DNA from: Variovorax brevis
GTDB taxonomy: Bacteria; Pseudomonadota; Gammaproteobacteria; Burkholderiales; Burkholderiaceae_C
Direction of reading: 5' to 3'
DNA: 64,000 bases
NCBI RefSeq assembly: GCF_030317105.1
Contig: NZ_JASZYG010000001.1
Span: 744,001-808,000 of the forward strand
Shown: piece after piece, positions 10,376 to 17,746 of the stretch
Numbering within the stretch: the stretch's first letter is position 1
Layout of the letters: the number at the start of each line of letters is the position of its first letter
Position numbers and translations under genes: made by a program
The notes under the pieces: model-generated
What the model saw: only the letters and a program-made list of their open reading frames with translations
Told to the model about the DNA's origin: nothing
Database searches by the model: none

Positions 10376-10401
10376 ATTGCAAACGTTTCTTGTTTTGCAA
10401 T
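10376..10401. promoter_or_regulatory. Inverted repeat, possible operator of the acyl-CoA ligase operon
   Basis: ATTGCAAA (10376-10383) and TTTGCAAT (10394-10401) form a perfect 8-bp inverted repeat with a 10-bp spacer. It lies about 105 bp upstream of the ligase start in the 368-bp gap between the ligase and the first methyltransferase. The dimensions suit a dimeric regulator such as a TetR-family fatty-acid repressor. The regulator is not encoded nearby. Apart from this and the element at 10564, the gap shows nothing else. Confidence 0.4.
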
Positions 10402-10563
10402 GCCCTTCCCTCTTTGGAGCCAGCGTGTGCGGCGCCTGTTGGCGCACGGCAGTTGGAAAGCCATGCACCGGACCGCGCACGATACGGCCTGAACTCGGAC
10501 TTCGCCAACCCCAGTTTCCCTATGCGTTGGCCGATCGATCCGCCCCTGCACGGGACGGCGAGG

Positions 10564-10591
10564 TGATCCAGTCGGCACCTGCATGCGTACA
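10564..10591 (+). promoter_or_regulatory. Putative ECF sigma promoter, copy 1 (TGATCC-N16-CGTACA)
   Basis: TGATCC (10564-10569) is followed after 16 bp by CGTACA (10586-10591), 47 bp before the ATG of the first methyltransferase. The same two boxes with 15-16 bp spacing recur in front of the FAD oxidoreductase operon and the sigma-factor gene in this cluster. The pattern resembles promoters described for RpoE-ChrR (ECF11) sigma factors, recalled from the literature rather than checked. Confidence 0.55.
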
Positions 10592-10638
10592 CCCATTGGT
10601 CGGCACACCACCTGTGCTGCGTATCAGAAAGTCACCGC

Positions 10639-11682
10639 ATGCCCGGAAACACCGCCGTCGCCATCCAGTGGATCGAGCAGGGCCTCGTGCCGGACCGGGT
10701 CGTTCGCATCGGCATTCGCCGACTGCTCGATGCGCGGCTGGCCGAACTGCAAAGCGGCAACGCGGATGAGACGGCAGCGCAGACACGCGATTTCGTGCAA
10801 GCCATGCAGGACGCGGAACTGGCGCCACGGCCCGAGATGGCCAACCAGCAACACTACGAGTTGCCGGCGGCGTTCTTCGCCCATGTGCTGGGCAGCCACC
10901 GCAAGTACAGCTGCGCGTGGTGGCCCTCGGGCGTCGACACGCTGGACGAAGCCGAGGCCGCTGCACTGCGCATCACCTGCGAACGCGCAGGCCTTGCGGA
11001 TGGCCAGGACATCCTGGAGCTCGGCTGCGGCTGGGGAGCGCTCACGCTGTGGATGGCGCGGCACTTTCCGGCGAGCCGCATCACCGCGCTGTCGAACTCG
11101 AACTCGCAGCGCCAGTTCATCGAAACGCAGGCGCGGCGCGAAGGCCTTGGCAACATCCGCGTGCTGACGCGCGACTTCAACGTGTTCGAGACCGATCAGC
11201 GCTTCGACCGCGTGGTCTCCGTCGAGATGTTCGAGCATTTGCGCAACTGGCCGCAGGCCTTTGCCAACGTTGCGCGATGGCTCCGGCCGAATGGGCGCTT
11301 CTTCATGCACGTCTTTGCACACCGCGAGGCGCCCTACCCCTTCGTCGAGCGCGACGCGAGCGACTGGATGAGCAAGCATTTCTTCACCGGCGGCGTGATG
11401 CCCAGCGACGACCTCGCGCTGCATTGCCAGGACGATCTGCGTATCCTGCAGCGCTGGCGGTGGGACGGCAGGCACTACCAGCGCACCGCCGAGGCGTGGC
11501 TGCGCAACATGGACGATCGGCGCAGCGAGATCCTGCCGCTCTTCCATGACACCTACGGACGTGACGCTGAAATCTGGTGGACGCGCTGGCGCCTGTTCTT
11601 CATGTCCGTGGCGGAACTGTTCGGGTTCAGCGCCGGACAGCAATGGTGGGTGAGCCACTACCTGTTCGAGAAGCGTGCATGA
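10639..11682 (+). CDS. Cyclopropane-fatty-acid-synthase-like SAM methyltransferase
   Basis: A 347-residue class I methyltransferase with the SAM motif '[14 protein letters not shown]' (125-138). The residues that hold bicarbonate in E. coli CFA synthase have counterparts: Cys92 in 'YSCAWW', Glu199 in 'EMFEH', His224 in 'FFMHVF' and a Tyr in 'GRHYQRT'. The N-terminal lipid-binding region of true CFA synthases is much shorter here, so it may be a lipid or small-molecule methyltransferase rather than a bona fide cyclopropane synthase. It is the first gene of a five-gene run (with the DUF2878, DUF1295, DUF6134-like and DUF2177 genes) behind a putative ECF promoter. Its stop overlaps the next start. 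Confidence 0.8.
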   Translation: MPGNTAVAIQWIEQGLVPDRVVRIGIRRLLDARLAELQSGNADETAAQTRDFVQAMQDAELAPRPEMANQQHYELPAAFFAHVLGSHRKYSCAWWPSGVDTLDEAEAAALRITCERAGLADGQDILELGCGWGALTLWMARHFPASRITALSNSNSQRQFIETQARREGLGNIRVLTRDFNVFETDQRFDRVVSVEMFEHLRNWPQAFANVARWLRPNGRFFMHVFAHREAPYPFVERDASDWMSKHFFTGGVMPSDDLALHCQDDLRILQRWRWDGRHYQRTAEAWLRNMDDRRSEILPLFHDTYGRDAEIWWTRWRLFFMSVAELFGFSAGQQWWVSHYLFEKRA

Positions 11683-12278
11683 CGACGCCGTCGCTCGCCC
11701 AGGGGAAGCATGACCCGTCCAGTGAAGGGGTCGCACAACCCACGCGCGTGCGCCAGATTGCCAACCTGGTCGTGTTCCAGTCGGCCTGGTTTGCCGCTGT
11801 ACTGGGCGCCGCCCATCACGCCCCATTGCTCGGCACGGCATGCGTGATCGGCGCGATTGGCTGGCACGTCGCCATTTCCAAACGGCCCGGGCAAGAGGCG
11901 ATGCTGGTGGCCCTGGCATGCGCCTTGGGTCTTGTGGTGGAGACGTTCACCGCACTGCAAGGCAACGTCAGCTACCCCTCGGGCCAACCCGTTTCGGGCC
12001 TTGCCCCCTACTGGCTGGTCGCCCTGTGGGGCTTGCTGGCCATCAGTCTCAACGTGACGCTGCGATGGCTGCGGGCGCGCTGGTGGCTCACTGCGGGCCT
12101 GGCCGCGGTGGCCGGGCCGGCCTCGTTCGTTTCCGGCGTCCGGCTCGGTGGTGCGCAGTTCATTGACATGACTTCTGCGCTGGTGACACTGGCCTGCATC
12201 TGGGCGCTGGCCATGCCGCTGCTGGTACGACTGTCCATGCGCTTTGACGGCGTGGCAACTGGAACGCGCCATGCATGA
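11679..12278 (+). CDS. DUF2878-like integral membrane protein
   Basis: A 199-residue protein with about six hydrophobic segments after a short polar N-terminus. '[18 protein letters not shown]' and the '[11 protein letters not shown]' loop fit DUF2878, a family of unknown function often found beside cfa-like and DUF1295 genes. The ATG at 11679 overlaps the upstream stop (ATGA), so translation is coupled. The last eight bases overlap the next gene. A role in membrane lipid modification is inferred only from its neighbours. Confidence 0.7.
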   Translation: MTTPSLAQGKHDPSSEGVAQPTRVRQIANLVVFQSAWFAAVLGAAHHAPLLGTACVIGAIGWHVAISKRPGQEAMLVALACALGLVVETFTALQGNVSYPSGQPVSGLAPYWLVALWGLLAISLNVTLRWLRARWWLTAGLAAVAGPASFVSGVRLGGAQFIDMTSALVTLACIWALAMPLLVRLSMRFDGVATGTRHA

Positions 12279-13068
12279 GCCTTCGCTTCGCGTTGCGCTT
12301 GGCGGGTTTGCAACGATGCTTTGCCTGAGCTTGCTGTCGTGGTTCGTCAGCCTGATGCGACGCGATGCGAGCCTGGTGGATCGCATGTGGGGCGTCTTCA
12401 TTGCCAGCGCCGCGTTGACCTGGTTCGTCGCGCTGCCCTCGGTGGGTGCGCGGGGCTTGGCCATGCTGGTTCTGGTCCTGGTGTGGGCGCTTCGCCTGTG
12501 CATCTACGTCACCGTGCGCAACTGGGGCCATGGCGAAGATCGCCGATACCGGGAGATTCGCGTGCGCAACGAGCCCGGCTTCGGGCTCAAGAGTCTCTAT
12601 CTTGTCTTCGGGCTGCAAGCCGTGTTGGCGTGGGTGGTGACAATGCCATTGCTGGTCGGCATGGCGGCGGATCGTTCTTTGCACGCGCTCGACATCGTGG
12701 GCATCGCGCTGGCCGCCTTCGGCATGTTTTACGAGGCCGTGGGCGATGCCCAGATGTCCCGCTTCAAGGCCGACCCTGCGAATGCCGGGCGCGTGATGGA
12801 CCGGGGCTTGTGGCGATGGAGCCGTCACCCGAACTATTTTGGCGAGGCTTGCGTCTGGTGGGGCTTGTGGCTGGTGGCGGTTGGTGGCGCGGGATGGGCG
12901 GGCACGTGGACTGTCGTGTCACCCTTGTTGATGACGGTGTTGCTGCTGAAGGTCAGCGGGGTGAGCCTGCTTGAAAAAGACATCGGCGAAAGGCGTCCAG
13001 CGTACCGCGACTACATCGCGCGCACGCGCGCCTTTTTGCCCGGACCACCACGCAAGGGCTCGACATGA
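12271..13068 (+). CDS. DUF1295 family membrane protein (steroid 5-alpha-reductase-like)
   Basis: A 265-residue multi-spanning membrane protein. The C-terminal half has the DUF1295/ICMT-like signature 'GLWRWSRHPNYFGEACVWWG', which in related reductases binds NADPH and substrate, and ends 'RPAYRDYIARTRAFLPGPPR'. The family resembles 3-oxo-5-alpha-steroid 4-dehydrogenases, so reduction of a lipid double bond is possible but unproven. The ATG at 12271 overlaps the preceding gene by eight bases and its own stop overlaps the next start (ATGA at 13065). Confidence 0.85.
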   Translation: MHEPSLRVALGGFATMLCLSLLSWFVSLMRRDASLVDRMWGVFIASAALTWFVALPSVGARGLAMLVLVLVWALRLCIYVTVRNWGHGEDRRYREIRVRNEPGFGLKSLYLVFGLQAVLAWVVTMPLLVGMAADRSLHALDIVGIALAAFGMFYEAVGDAQMSRFKADPANAGRVMDRGLWRWSRHPNYFGEACVWWGLWLVAVGGAGWAGTWTVVSPLLMTVLLLKVSGVSLLEKDIGERRPAYRDYIARTRAFLPGPPRKGST

Positions 13069-13712
13069 CTCGGCCACAACCACGCACGTGGCTCGCAGTG
13101 TTGATGGCAGCAGGAATCCATGCGCACACTGCTGCGGCGAGCGGTGGCGTGTGGGACTTCGTCGCACTCCTGAACGGCGAGCCGATCGGCGAACACCGGT
13201 TCAGCGTCGTGGCCTCGGGCGATGGACGCAAGGTGGCGAGCGACGCGAATTTCACCGTCAAGTTCGTGGGCATCACGGCTTACCGCTACCGTCACCATGC
13301 GATCGAGCAATGGCGCGGCAATTGCCTGAAGGCACTCGATGCGACAACAGACGACGACGGCAAGGCCACCCAGGTCGACAGCAGGACCCAGGATGAACGC
13401 CTCATCGTGTCCACGAACGCCGGCAACGCCCGCACGATGCCGGATTGCGTGATGAGCTTCGCCTACTGGAACCCGGCGATCCGCACGCAAGCGCGGCTGC
13501 TCAATGCGCAATCGGGCGAACTCGAAGAAGTCCAGATCCGCCGGATCGGCACGGGCGACATCAGCGTGCGCGGGACGACGATGACCGCCACGCGCTGGCG
13601 CATCAGCGGCCCGCCGCGACCCATCGACGTCTGGTATTCGGCGCAGGACGAATGGGTCGGCCTGGACTCGACGGTGGCGGGCGGCCGCACGCTCAGCTAT
13701 CGCCTCAAATGA
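13065..13712 (+). CDS. Exported DUF6134-like protein of unknown function
   Basis: A 215-residue protein with an N-terminal signal peptide ('TWLAVLMAAGIHAHTAAAS'). The mature part is mostly beta strand, beginning 'VWDFVALLNGEPIGEHRFSV', similar to the DUF6134/DUF3108 lipocalin-like group. Two cysteines, in 'GNCLKAL' and 'PDCVMSF', could form a disulfide in the periplasm. It is translationally coupled to the DUF1295 gene. Periplasmic lipid binding or handover would fit the neighbourhood, but no function is demonstrated. Confidence 0.65.
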   Translation: MTRPQPRTWLAVLMAAGIHAHTAAASGGVWDFVALLNGEPIGEHRFSVVASGDGRKVASDANFTVKFVGITAYRYRHHAIEQWRGNCLKALDATTDDDGKATQVDSRTQDERLIVSTNAGNARTMPDCVMSFAYWNPAIRTQARLLNAQSGELEEVQIRRIGTGDISVRGTTMTATRWRISGPPRPIDVWYSAQDEWVGLDSTVAGGRTLSYRLK

Positions 13713-13753
13713 AAAGCCGGCCCGGGCATCGAGAAACAAGAGAAAGCAACGCC

Positions 13754-14170
13754 ATGAATGTTCGACAGTTCGCCCTCGCCTACGCAGCCGTCGCTGTGAT
13801 CTTTCTGGCGCTGGATGCCATCTGGCTCACGGCCATGGCGGATCGCCTCTATCGGCCCGCGCTCGCGCACCTGATGCGAGAGCGCTTTGACGTGGCACCG
13901 GCCATTGTCTTCTACGCCCTCTATTTCGTGGGCGTGGTGATCTTCGCCGTGGCGCCCGGATTGCGCGATGGTGATTGGCAAAGGTCACTGGGCCTGGGCG
14001 CCCTTTTCGGCCTGATCGCCTATGCCACCTACGACCTCACCAACCAGGCCACGCTCAAGGATTGGCCGTGGCACGTGACGGTGGCAGACCTCGTGTGGGG
14101 CAGCTTCGTCACGGCGGTAGCCGCTGGCATCGCCTGCGCAGTCACCGCGAGGTTCATGCCCTCGCGTTGA
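13754..14170 (+). CDS. DUF2177 family membrane protein
   Basis: A 138-residue protein with four hydrophobic helices. The conserved 'LDAIWLTAMADRLYRP' near the N-terminus and 'YATYDLTNQATLKDWPW' in the third segment are the DUF2177 hallmarks. The function is unknown. It starts 41 nt after the DUF6134-like gene and ends four bases before the convergent chrR gene, closing the five-gene run. It recurs in sigma/ChrR-linked lipid and light-stress clusters, as recalled rather than checked here. Confidence 0.8.
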   Translation: MNVRQFALAYAAVAVIFLALDAIWLTAMADRLYRPALAHLMRERFDVAPAIVFYALYFVGVVIFAVAPGLRDGDWQRSLGLGALFGLIAYATYDLTNQATLKDWPWHVTVADLVWGSFVTAVAAGIACAVTARFMPSR

Positions 14171-14174
14171 CCCT

Positions 14175-14831
14175 TCACAGGCCGACGATCGCGCCCATCC
14201 AGCGCGCGACGACGCCCTGGAACAGCACCTTGCCCCGCACGGAGGCGAGGCAGATGCATTCACCCTGCGCCAGCACCTTGGGTTCGTGAAGGATGCTCGG
14301 GTCCGCTTCGTCGAAATCGCCCGGACCGAACAAGGCACGGCCGTCGTGAAAGGCGCCGTGCAGCACCTGCGTCAGCTCGTTGTCGCTGTGCGTGTGAAAA
14401 GGCAGGCACTTGCCCGCGCCGATGCGCAGCAGGAAGACATTGGCGGCCGGGTCGTACGGCACCTTGACGCGGCACCAGCGCATGCCCGGCGCGATCCAGC
14501 GCCAGCGCGACGCCTGGCAGTCTTTCAGGGCGCGCGGCCACGCCATGCCCGCCGGAAGTTCCGGCCGCGTGCCCGCCGGCCGCTGGCGGCCGCTCGGGCG
14601 AGGTGCGGGTGAATCGATGGCCGCCCAAGTTTGGGCCAGAGCCTGCGCCGACACGTCAGCCGGCGTCACGTCTTCCAGCATGGCGCCGCCTACCGTCTCG
14701 AACAGCCGCACGCGCTCGCGGCAATGCGCGCAAAGTTCGAGGTGGCTGGCGACAACCAGTGCGCGTCCGCTGTCGAGCTTGCCGGCCGCATGGCCCAGCA
14801 GGAGGTCGTCGTCGGGGTGGTGTTGAATCAT
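14175..14831 (-). CDS. chrR: ChrR-type anti-sigma factor (zinc-binding, cupin C-terminus)
   Basis: The protein holds the neighbouring ECF sigma factor inactive. The N-terminal zinc-binding anti-sigma domain has an early His pair (3-4) and the ligand cluster 'HLELCAHC'. A cupin domain follows from about residue 100 with 'CLPFHTHSDNELTQVLHG' and a later 'ILHEPKV'. In Rhodobacter the homologous pair responds to singlet oxygen and organic peroxides. The ATG at 14831 follows the sigma stop by five bases; an overlapping TTG at 14840 is the alternative. The pair is therefore coupled, as usual for sigma/anti-sigma genes. Confidence 0.85.
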   Translation of the reverse strand: MIQHHPDDDLLLGHAAGKLDSGRALVVASHLELCAHCRERVRLFETVGGAMLEDVTPADVSAQALAQTWAAIDSPAPRPSGRQRPAGTRPELPAGMAWPRALKDCQASRWRWIAPGMRWCRVKVPYDPAANVFLLRIGAGKCLPFHTHSDNELTQVLHGAFHDGRALFGPGDFDEADPSILHEPKVLAQGECICLASVRGKVLFQGVVARWMGAIVGL

Positions 14832-14836
14832 GATGG

Positions 14837-15391
14837 TCAAATCTCGCCGAGCATGCGACGCAGGTGGGTCACGGCCAGCCGCACGCGCGACTTGACGGTA
14901 CCCAGGGGGATTCCCAAGTCTTGCGCGATCCGGGCGTGCGAATGCTCTTCGTAAAAGGACAGGCGCAGCACCTGCACCTGCTCCGCGGGCAGTTGCGCCA
15001 TGGCCTCGCGCACGCCGCGCTCGCGCTGGCGCGCCGTGGCTTCTTCATCGGGCTGCAGCGCCGGGTCCGCGCGTTCTTCGCCCTCGGGCGCCTCGCCGTC
15101 CAGCAGACCGGAGCCTCCGCGACGGAAATGATCGACACGCAGGTTGCGCGCAATGGTGAAGATCCAAGTGGAGACGGCAGCGTGGCGGGCATCGAACATC
15201 GAGGCCTTGCGCCAGACGCTGATCATGGTTTCCTGCACCAGTTCTTCCGCCTGGCCCTCGCTGCTGCCGGCGCGCATCAAGTAGGCTTTGACGCGCGGCG
15301 CGAAGTGCTTGAACAGTGCGGCAAACGCCTGCCGGTCGCCGTTGGCAGCGACGGCGTGCACGAGTTCAGTCAGTTCCTCGCTGGTCGGCAT
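14837..15391 (-). CDS. rpoE: ECF sigma factor, RpoE/ECF11 type
   Basis: A 184-residue sigma factor with region 2 ('HFAPRVKAYLMR', 'ELVQETMISVWRKA', 'STWIFTIARNLRVDHFRR') and region 4 ('LPAEQVQVLRLSFYEEHS', 'IAQDLGIPLGTVKSRVRLA'). The ATG at 15391 is chosen because it places region 2 as in the Rhodobacter RpoE family. The frame stays open to 15502, and ATGs at 15496 and 15487 are possible. It is followed by chrR and faces the FAD oxidoreductase operon. A putative self-recognised promoter lies at 15494-15520, implying autoregulation. Confidence 0.88.
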   Translation of the reverse strand: MPTSEELTELVHAVAANGDRQAFAALFKHFAPRVKAYLMRAGSSEGQAEELVQETMISVWRKASMFDARHAAVSTWIFTIARNLRVDHFRRGGSGLLDGEAPEGEERADPALQPDEEATARQRERGVREAMAQLPAEQVQVLRLSFYEEHSHARIAQDLGIPLGTVKSRVRLAVTHLRRMLGEI

Positions 15392-15493
15392 GGATCGATC
15401 TTTTAGCGACGTGACGATCGACAGGTGGGCCGATCGCAGCCGGTTCGACTTCGATGCCGTTGCCGATGGCTGTCGGGCAGTGTTCATGGTGTT

Positions 15494-15520
15494 CATACGC
15501 ACCGCCGGGAAATTAGATCA
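15494..15520 (-). promoter_or_regulatory. Putative ECF sigma promoter, copy 2, of rpoE-chrR
   Basis: Read on the minus strand, TGATCT (15520-15515) is followed after 15 bp by CGTATG (15499-15494). The -10-like box overlaps the first in-frame ATG codons of the sigma gene. Transcription would therefore start near 15487, which supports a translation start further downstream. Confidence 0.45.
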
Positions 15521-15538
15521 CAGGGCCAGCAAATGAAG

Positions 15539-15566
15539 TAATCCAAAAGCCGGCGTTCGACGTACA
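15539..15566 (+). promoter_or_regulatory. Putative ECF sigma promoter, copy 3, of the FAD oxidoreductase operon
   Basis: TAATCC (15539-15544), 16 bp, then CGTACA (15561-15566), 27 bp before the ATG at 15594. It is back to back with the sigma-gene copy in a short divergent region. Its -10-like box is identical to that of copy 1. Confidence 0.5.
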
Positions 15567-15593
15567 AGCACCAACGCTTCAAAGGACGACGAC

Positions 15594-16955
15594 ATGAGGA
15601 TGCGGCTTGCGCACGGCGAATACCCACGAAACACGCAGGCACCCGTGCTGGACGTGGCGGTCATTGGCAGCGGCATCTCCGGCCTGGGCGCGGCCTGGCT
15701 GCTGGCACAGCGCCATCGGGTGACGGTGTTCGAAGCCGACGGCCGGGCTGGCGGCCACAGCAACACGGTCGACGTGTGCACCCCGTCCGGAACGGTGCCG
15801 GTGGACACGGGCTTCATCGTGTTCAACGAAGCGGCGTATCCCAACCTCACCGCGCTGCTGGCGCATCTGGCGGTGCCGACCCAAGCATCCGAAATGTCCT
15901 TTGGCGTGAGCCTGGACGACGGCGCACTGGAGTATTCGGGAACCGACCTGCGCGGACTCTTTGCCCAGCGCGGGAATCTATTCAACCTGCGCTTCTGGTC
16001 GATGTTGCGCGACCTCGTTCGCTTCTACCGGCGCGCCCCGGTCGACGCGGCACGCATCGGGCTGATGCCGCTGGACGACTACCTCGACGCACAAGGCTAC
16101 GGCCGCGCCTTCCGCGACGACCACCTCTATCCGATGGCTGCGGCGATCTGGTCCACGTCGGCCGCGCACATCGGCCAGTACCCGACCGAAGCCTTCGTGC
16201 GCTTCTGCGAGAACCACCAGTTGCTCCGGTTGGGCCGCCGCGACGCGTGGCGCACGGTGGACGGCGGCAGCCGCCGCTACGTCGAACGCCTGACCCGCGC
16301 GCTGGGCGATCGCATGCGGCTGAACAGCCCGGTTGCCGAGTTGCAACGTCTTGCTTCGGGCGTGCTGCTGCGCACGCGCGACGACGCGACGTGGCAACGA
16401 TTCGACCAGGTCGTCGTCGCCACCCATGCCGACCAGGCGCTGCGCTTGCTCCCCGACGCCAGTGGCGACGAACGCCGGCTGCTCGGTGCTTTCGGCTACA
16501 TGCGCAACCGCGCGGTGCTGCACAGCGACAGCGCCCTGATGCCCAGGCGCCGCGCCGTGTGGTCCAGCTGGAACTACGCCGCCGACCGCACGCGCAGCGA
16601 CGCGCTGTGCGTGACCTACTGGATGAATCGCCTGCAGGGCATCCGCCAGGATGTGCCGCTGTTCCTCACGCTCAACCCGGTGACGGAACCGCGCGCAAAC
16701 CACCTGATTCGCACCGGGATGTACGAACACCCGGTGTTCGACGCCGCAGCCATTCGCGCGCAAGACGAACTCTGGTCGCTGCAAGGGCAAAACCGCACCT
16801 GGTTCTGTGGCGCGTACTTCGGATCGGGCTTTCATGAGGACGGGCTGCAGGCGGGCCTTGCGGTGGCTGAGCAGTTGGGCGATGTGCGCCGGCCGTGGAA
16901 CGTGGCCGGCGAATCGGGCCGCATCCGCTTGCGACCGCAACTGGCGAGGGCCTGA
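15594..16955 (+). CDS. FAD-dependent amine-oxidase-like oxidoreductase
   Basis: A 453-residue flavoprotein. The dinucleotide-binding fold 'DVAVIGSGISGLGAAWLLAQ' starts near residue 21 and is followed by 'VFEADGRAGGHSNTV', typical of the NAD(P)-binding/amine oxidase (phytoene-desaturase-like) group. A C-terminal FAD-contact motif is seen in 'FCGAYFGSGFHEDGLQAGL'. The combination of this enzyme with DUF1365 and a CFA-like methyltransferase, next to an RpoE-ChrR pair, resembles singlet-oxygen-induced operons in Rhodobacter that have been linked to furan fatty acids. A role in fatty-acyl oxidation or desaturation is inferred. Its stop overlaps the DUF1365 start (TGATG). Confidence 0.8.
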   Translation: MRMRLAHGEYPRNTQAPVLDVAVIGSGISGLGAAWLLAQRHRVTVFEADGRAGGHSNTVDVCTPSGTVPVDTGFIVFNEAAYPNLTALLAHLAVPTQASEMSFGVSLDDGALEYSGTDLRGLFAQRGNLFNLRFWSMLRDLVRFYRRAPVDAARIGLMPLDDYLDAQGYGRAFRDDHLYPMAAAIWSTSAAHIGQYPTEAFVRFCENHQLLRLGRRDAWRTVDGGSRRYVERLTRALGDRMRLNSPVAELQRLASGVLLRTRDDATWQRFDQVVVATHADQALRLLPDASGDERRLLGAFGYMRNRAVLHSDSALMPRRRAVWSSWNYAADRTRSDALCVTYWMNRLQGIRQDVPLFLTLNPVTEPRANHLIRTGMYEHPVFDAAAIRAQDELWSLQGQNRTWFCGAYFGSGFHEDGLQAGLAVAEQLGDVRRPWNVAGESGRIRLRPQLARA

Positions 16956-17746
16956 TGCGCGCCAGCGAATCGGCTCTCTACACGGGCCATGTCATGCATC
17001 AGCGGATGCGGCCAGCACGCCATCGGCTGCGCTATCGGCTCTTCAGCCTGCTGCTGGACCTGGACGAACTGGAAGCACTCGATGGCCAGTTGCGCTGGTT
17101 CTCGCTGAACCGCTTCAACCTCTTCAGCCTGCACGAGCGCGACTACGGCGATGGCGGTGGGCTGCGCAAGCATGTCGAGCGCCAACTGCTGGTTGCCGGC
17201 CTGCAGGTGGGCGGTGCGATCCGGCTGCTGACGATGCCTCGCATCCTTGGCTATGCCTTCAACCCGATCAGCGTGTATTTCTGCCATCGGCTGGACGGCG
17301 ACCTGCAGGCGATCGTCTACGAGGTGAACAACACCTTTGGCGAGCGGCACAGCTACTTCATTGCGGTCGATGCGGACGCGTGCCGCGACGCAACCATTAT
17401 GCAGAGCTGCGCCAAGTCGCTCCATGTGTCGCCCTTTTTGGGGCTGGACATGCGCTACGGATTTCGAATCGATGCGCCGCGAGCCGACACGCCGCATCTG
17501 GCCATCGCCGTCAGCGCCAGCGATTCGCATGGTGGCGTGCTCATTGCCCGCTTCGACGCGCAGCGCAAGCCGCTTTCGGACGCCGCGCTTGCGGGCGCGT
17601 TCTTCTCGCATCCGCTGCTCACGCTGAAGGTCATCGTGGCAATTCACTGGGAGGCCCTGCGCTTGTGGATCAAGGGCGTTCCGCTTCATTCCCGTCCCGC
17701 CGCACCACCGCAGCCGGTGCATTCCATCAAACCCGAAGACTCATGA
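16955..17746 (+). CDS. DUF1365 family protein
   Basis: A 263-residue protein with the DUF1365 pattern: an N-terminal 'LYTGHVMHQRMRPARHRLRY', then 'MPRILGYAFNPISVYFCH' and 'VYEVNNTFGERHSYF'. The family is of unknown biochemistry and almost always accompanies CFA-like methyltransferases and the FAD amine-oxidase-like gene, as here. The ATG at 16955 overlaps the upstream stop and its own stop overlaps the next start, so the three genes are a coupled operon. A lipid-modifying or lipid-binding role is inferred from this association. Confidence 0.85.
   Translation: MRASESALYTGHVMHQRMRPARHRLRYRLFSLLLDLDELEALDGQLRWFSLNRFNLFSLHERDYGDGGGLRKHVERQLLVAGLQVGGAIRLLTMPRILGYAFNPISVYFCHRLDGDLQAIVYEVNNTFGERHSYFIAVDADACRDATIMQSCAKSLHVSPFLGLDMRYGFRIDAPRADTPHLAIAVSASDSHGGVLIARFDAQRKPLSDAALAGAFFSHPLLTLKVIVAIHWEALRLWIKGVPLHSRPAAPPQPVHSIKPEDS

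Noticed and set aside
10271..10480. A longer N-terminus for the acyl-CoA ligase
   Set aside because: The extra residues are not family-like, and a strong AGGAGGA site precedes the ATG at 10270.
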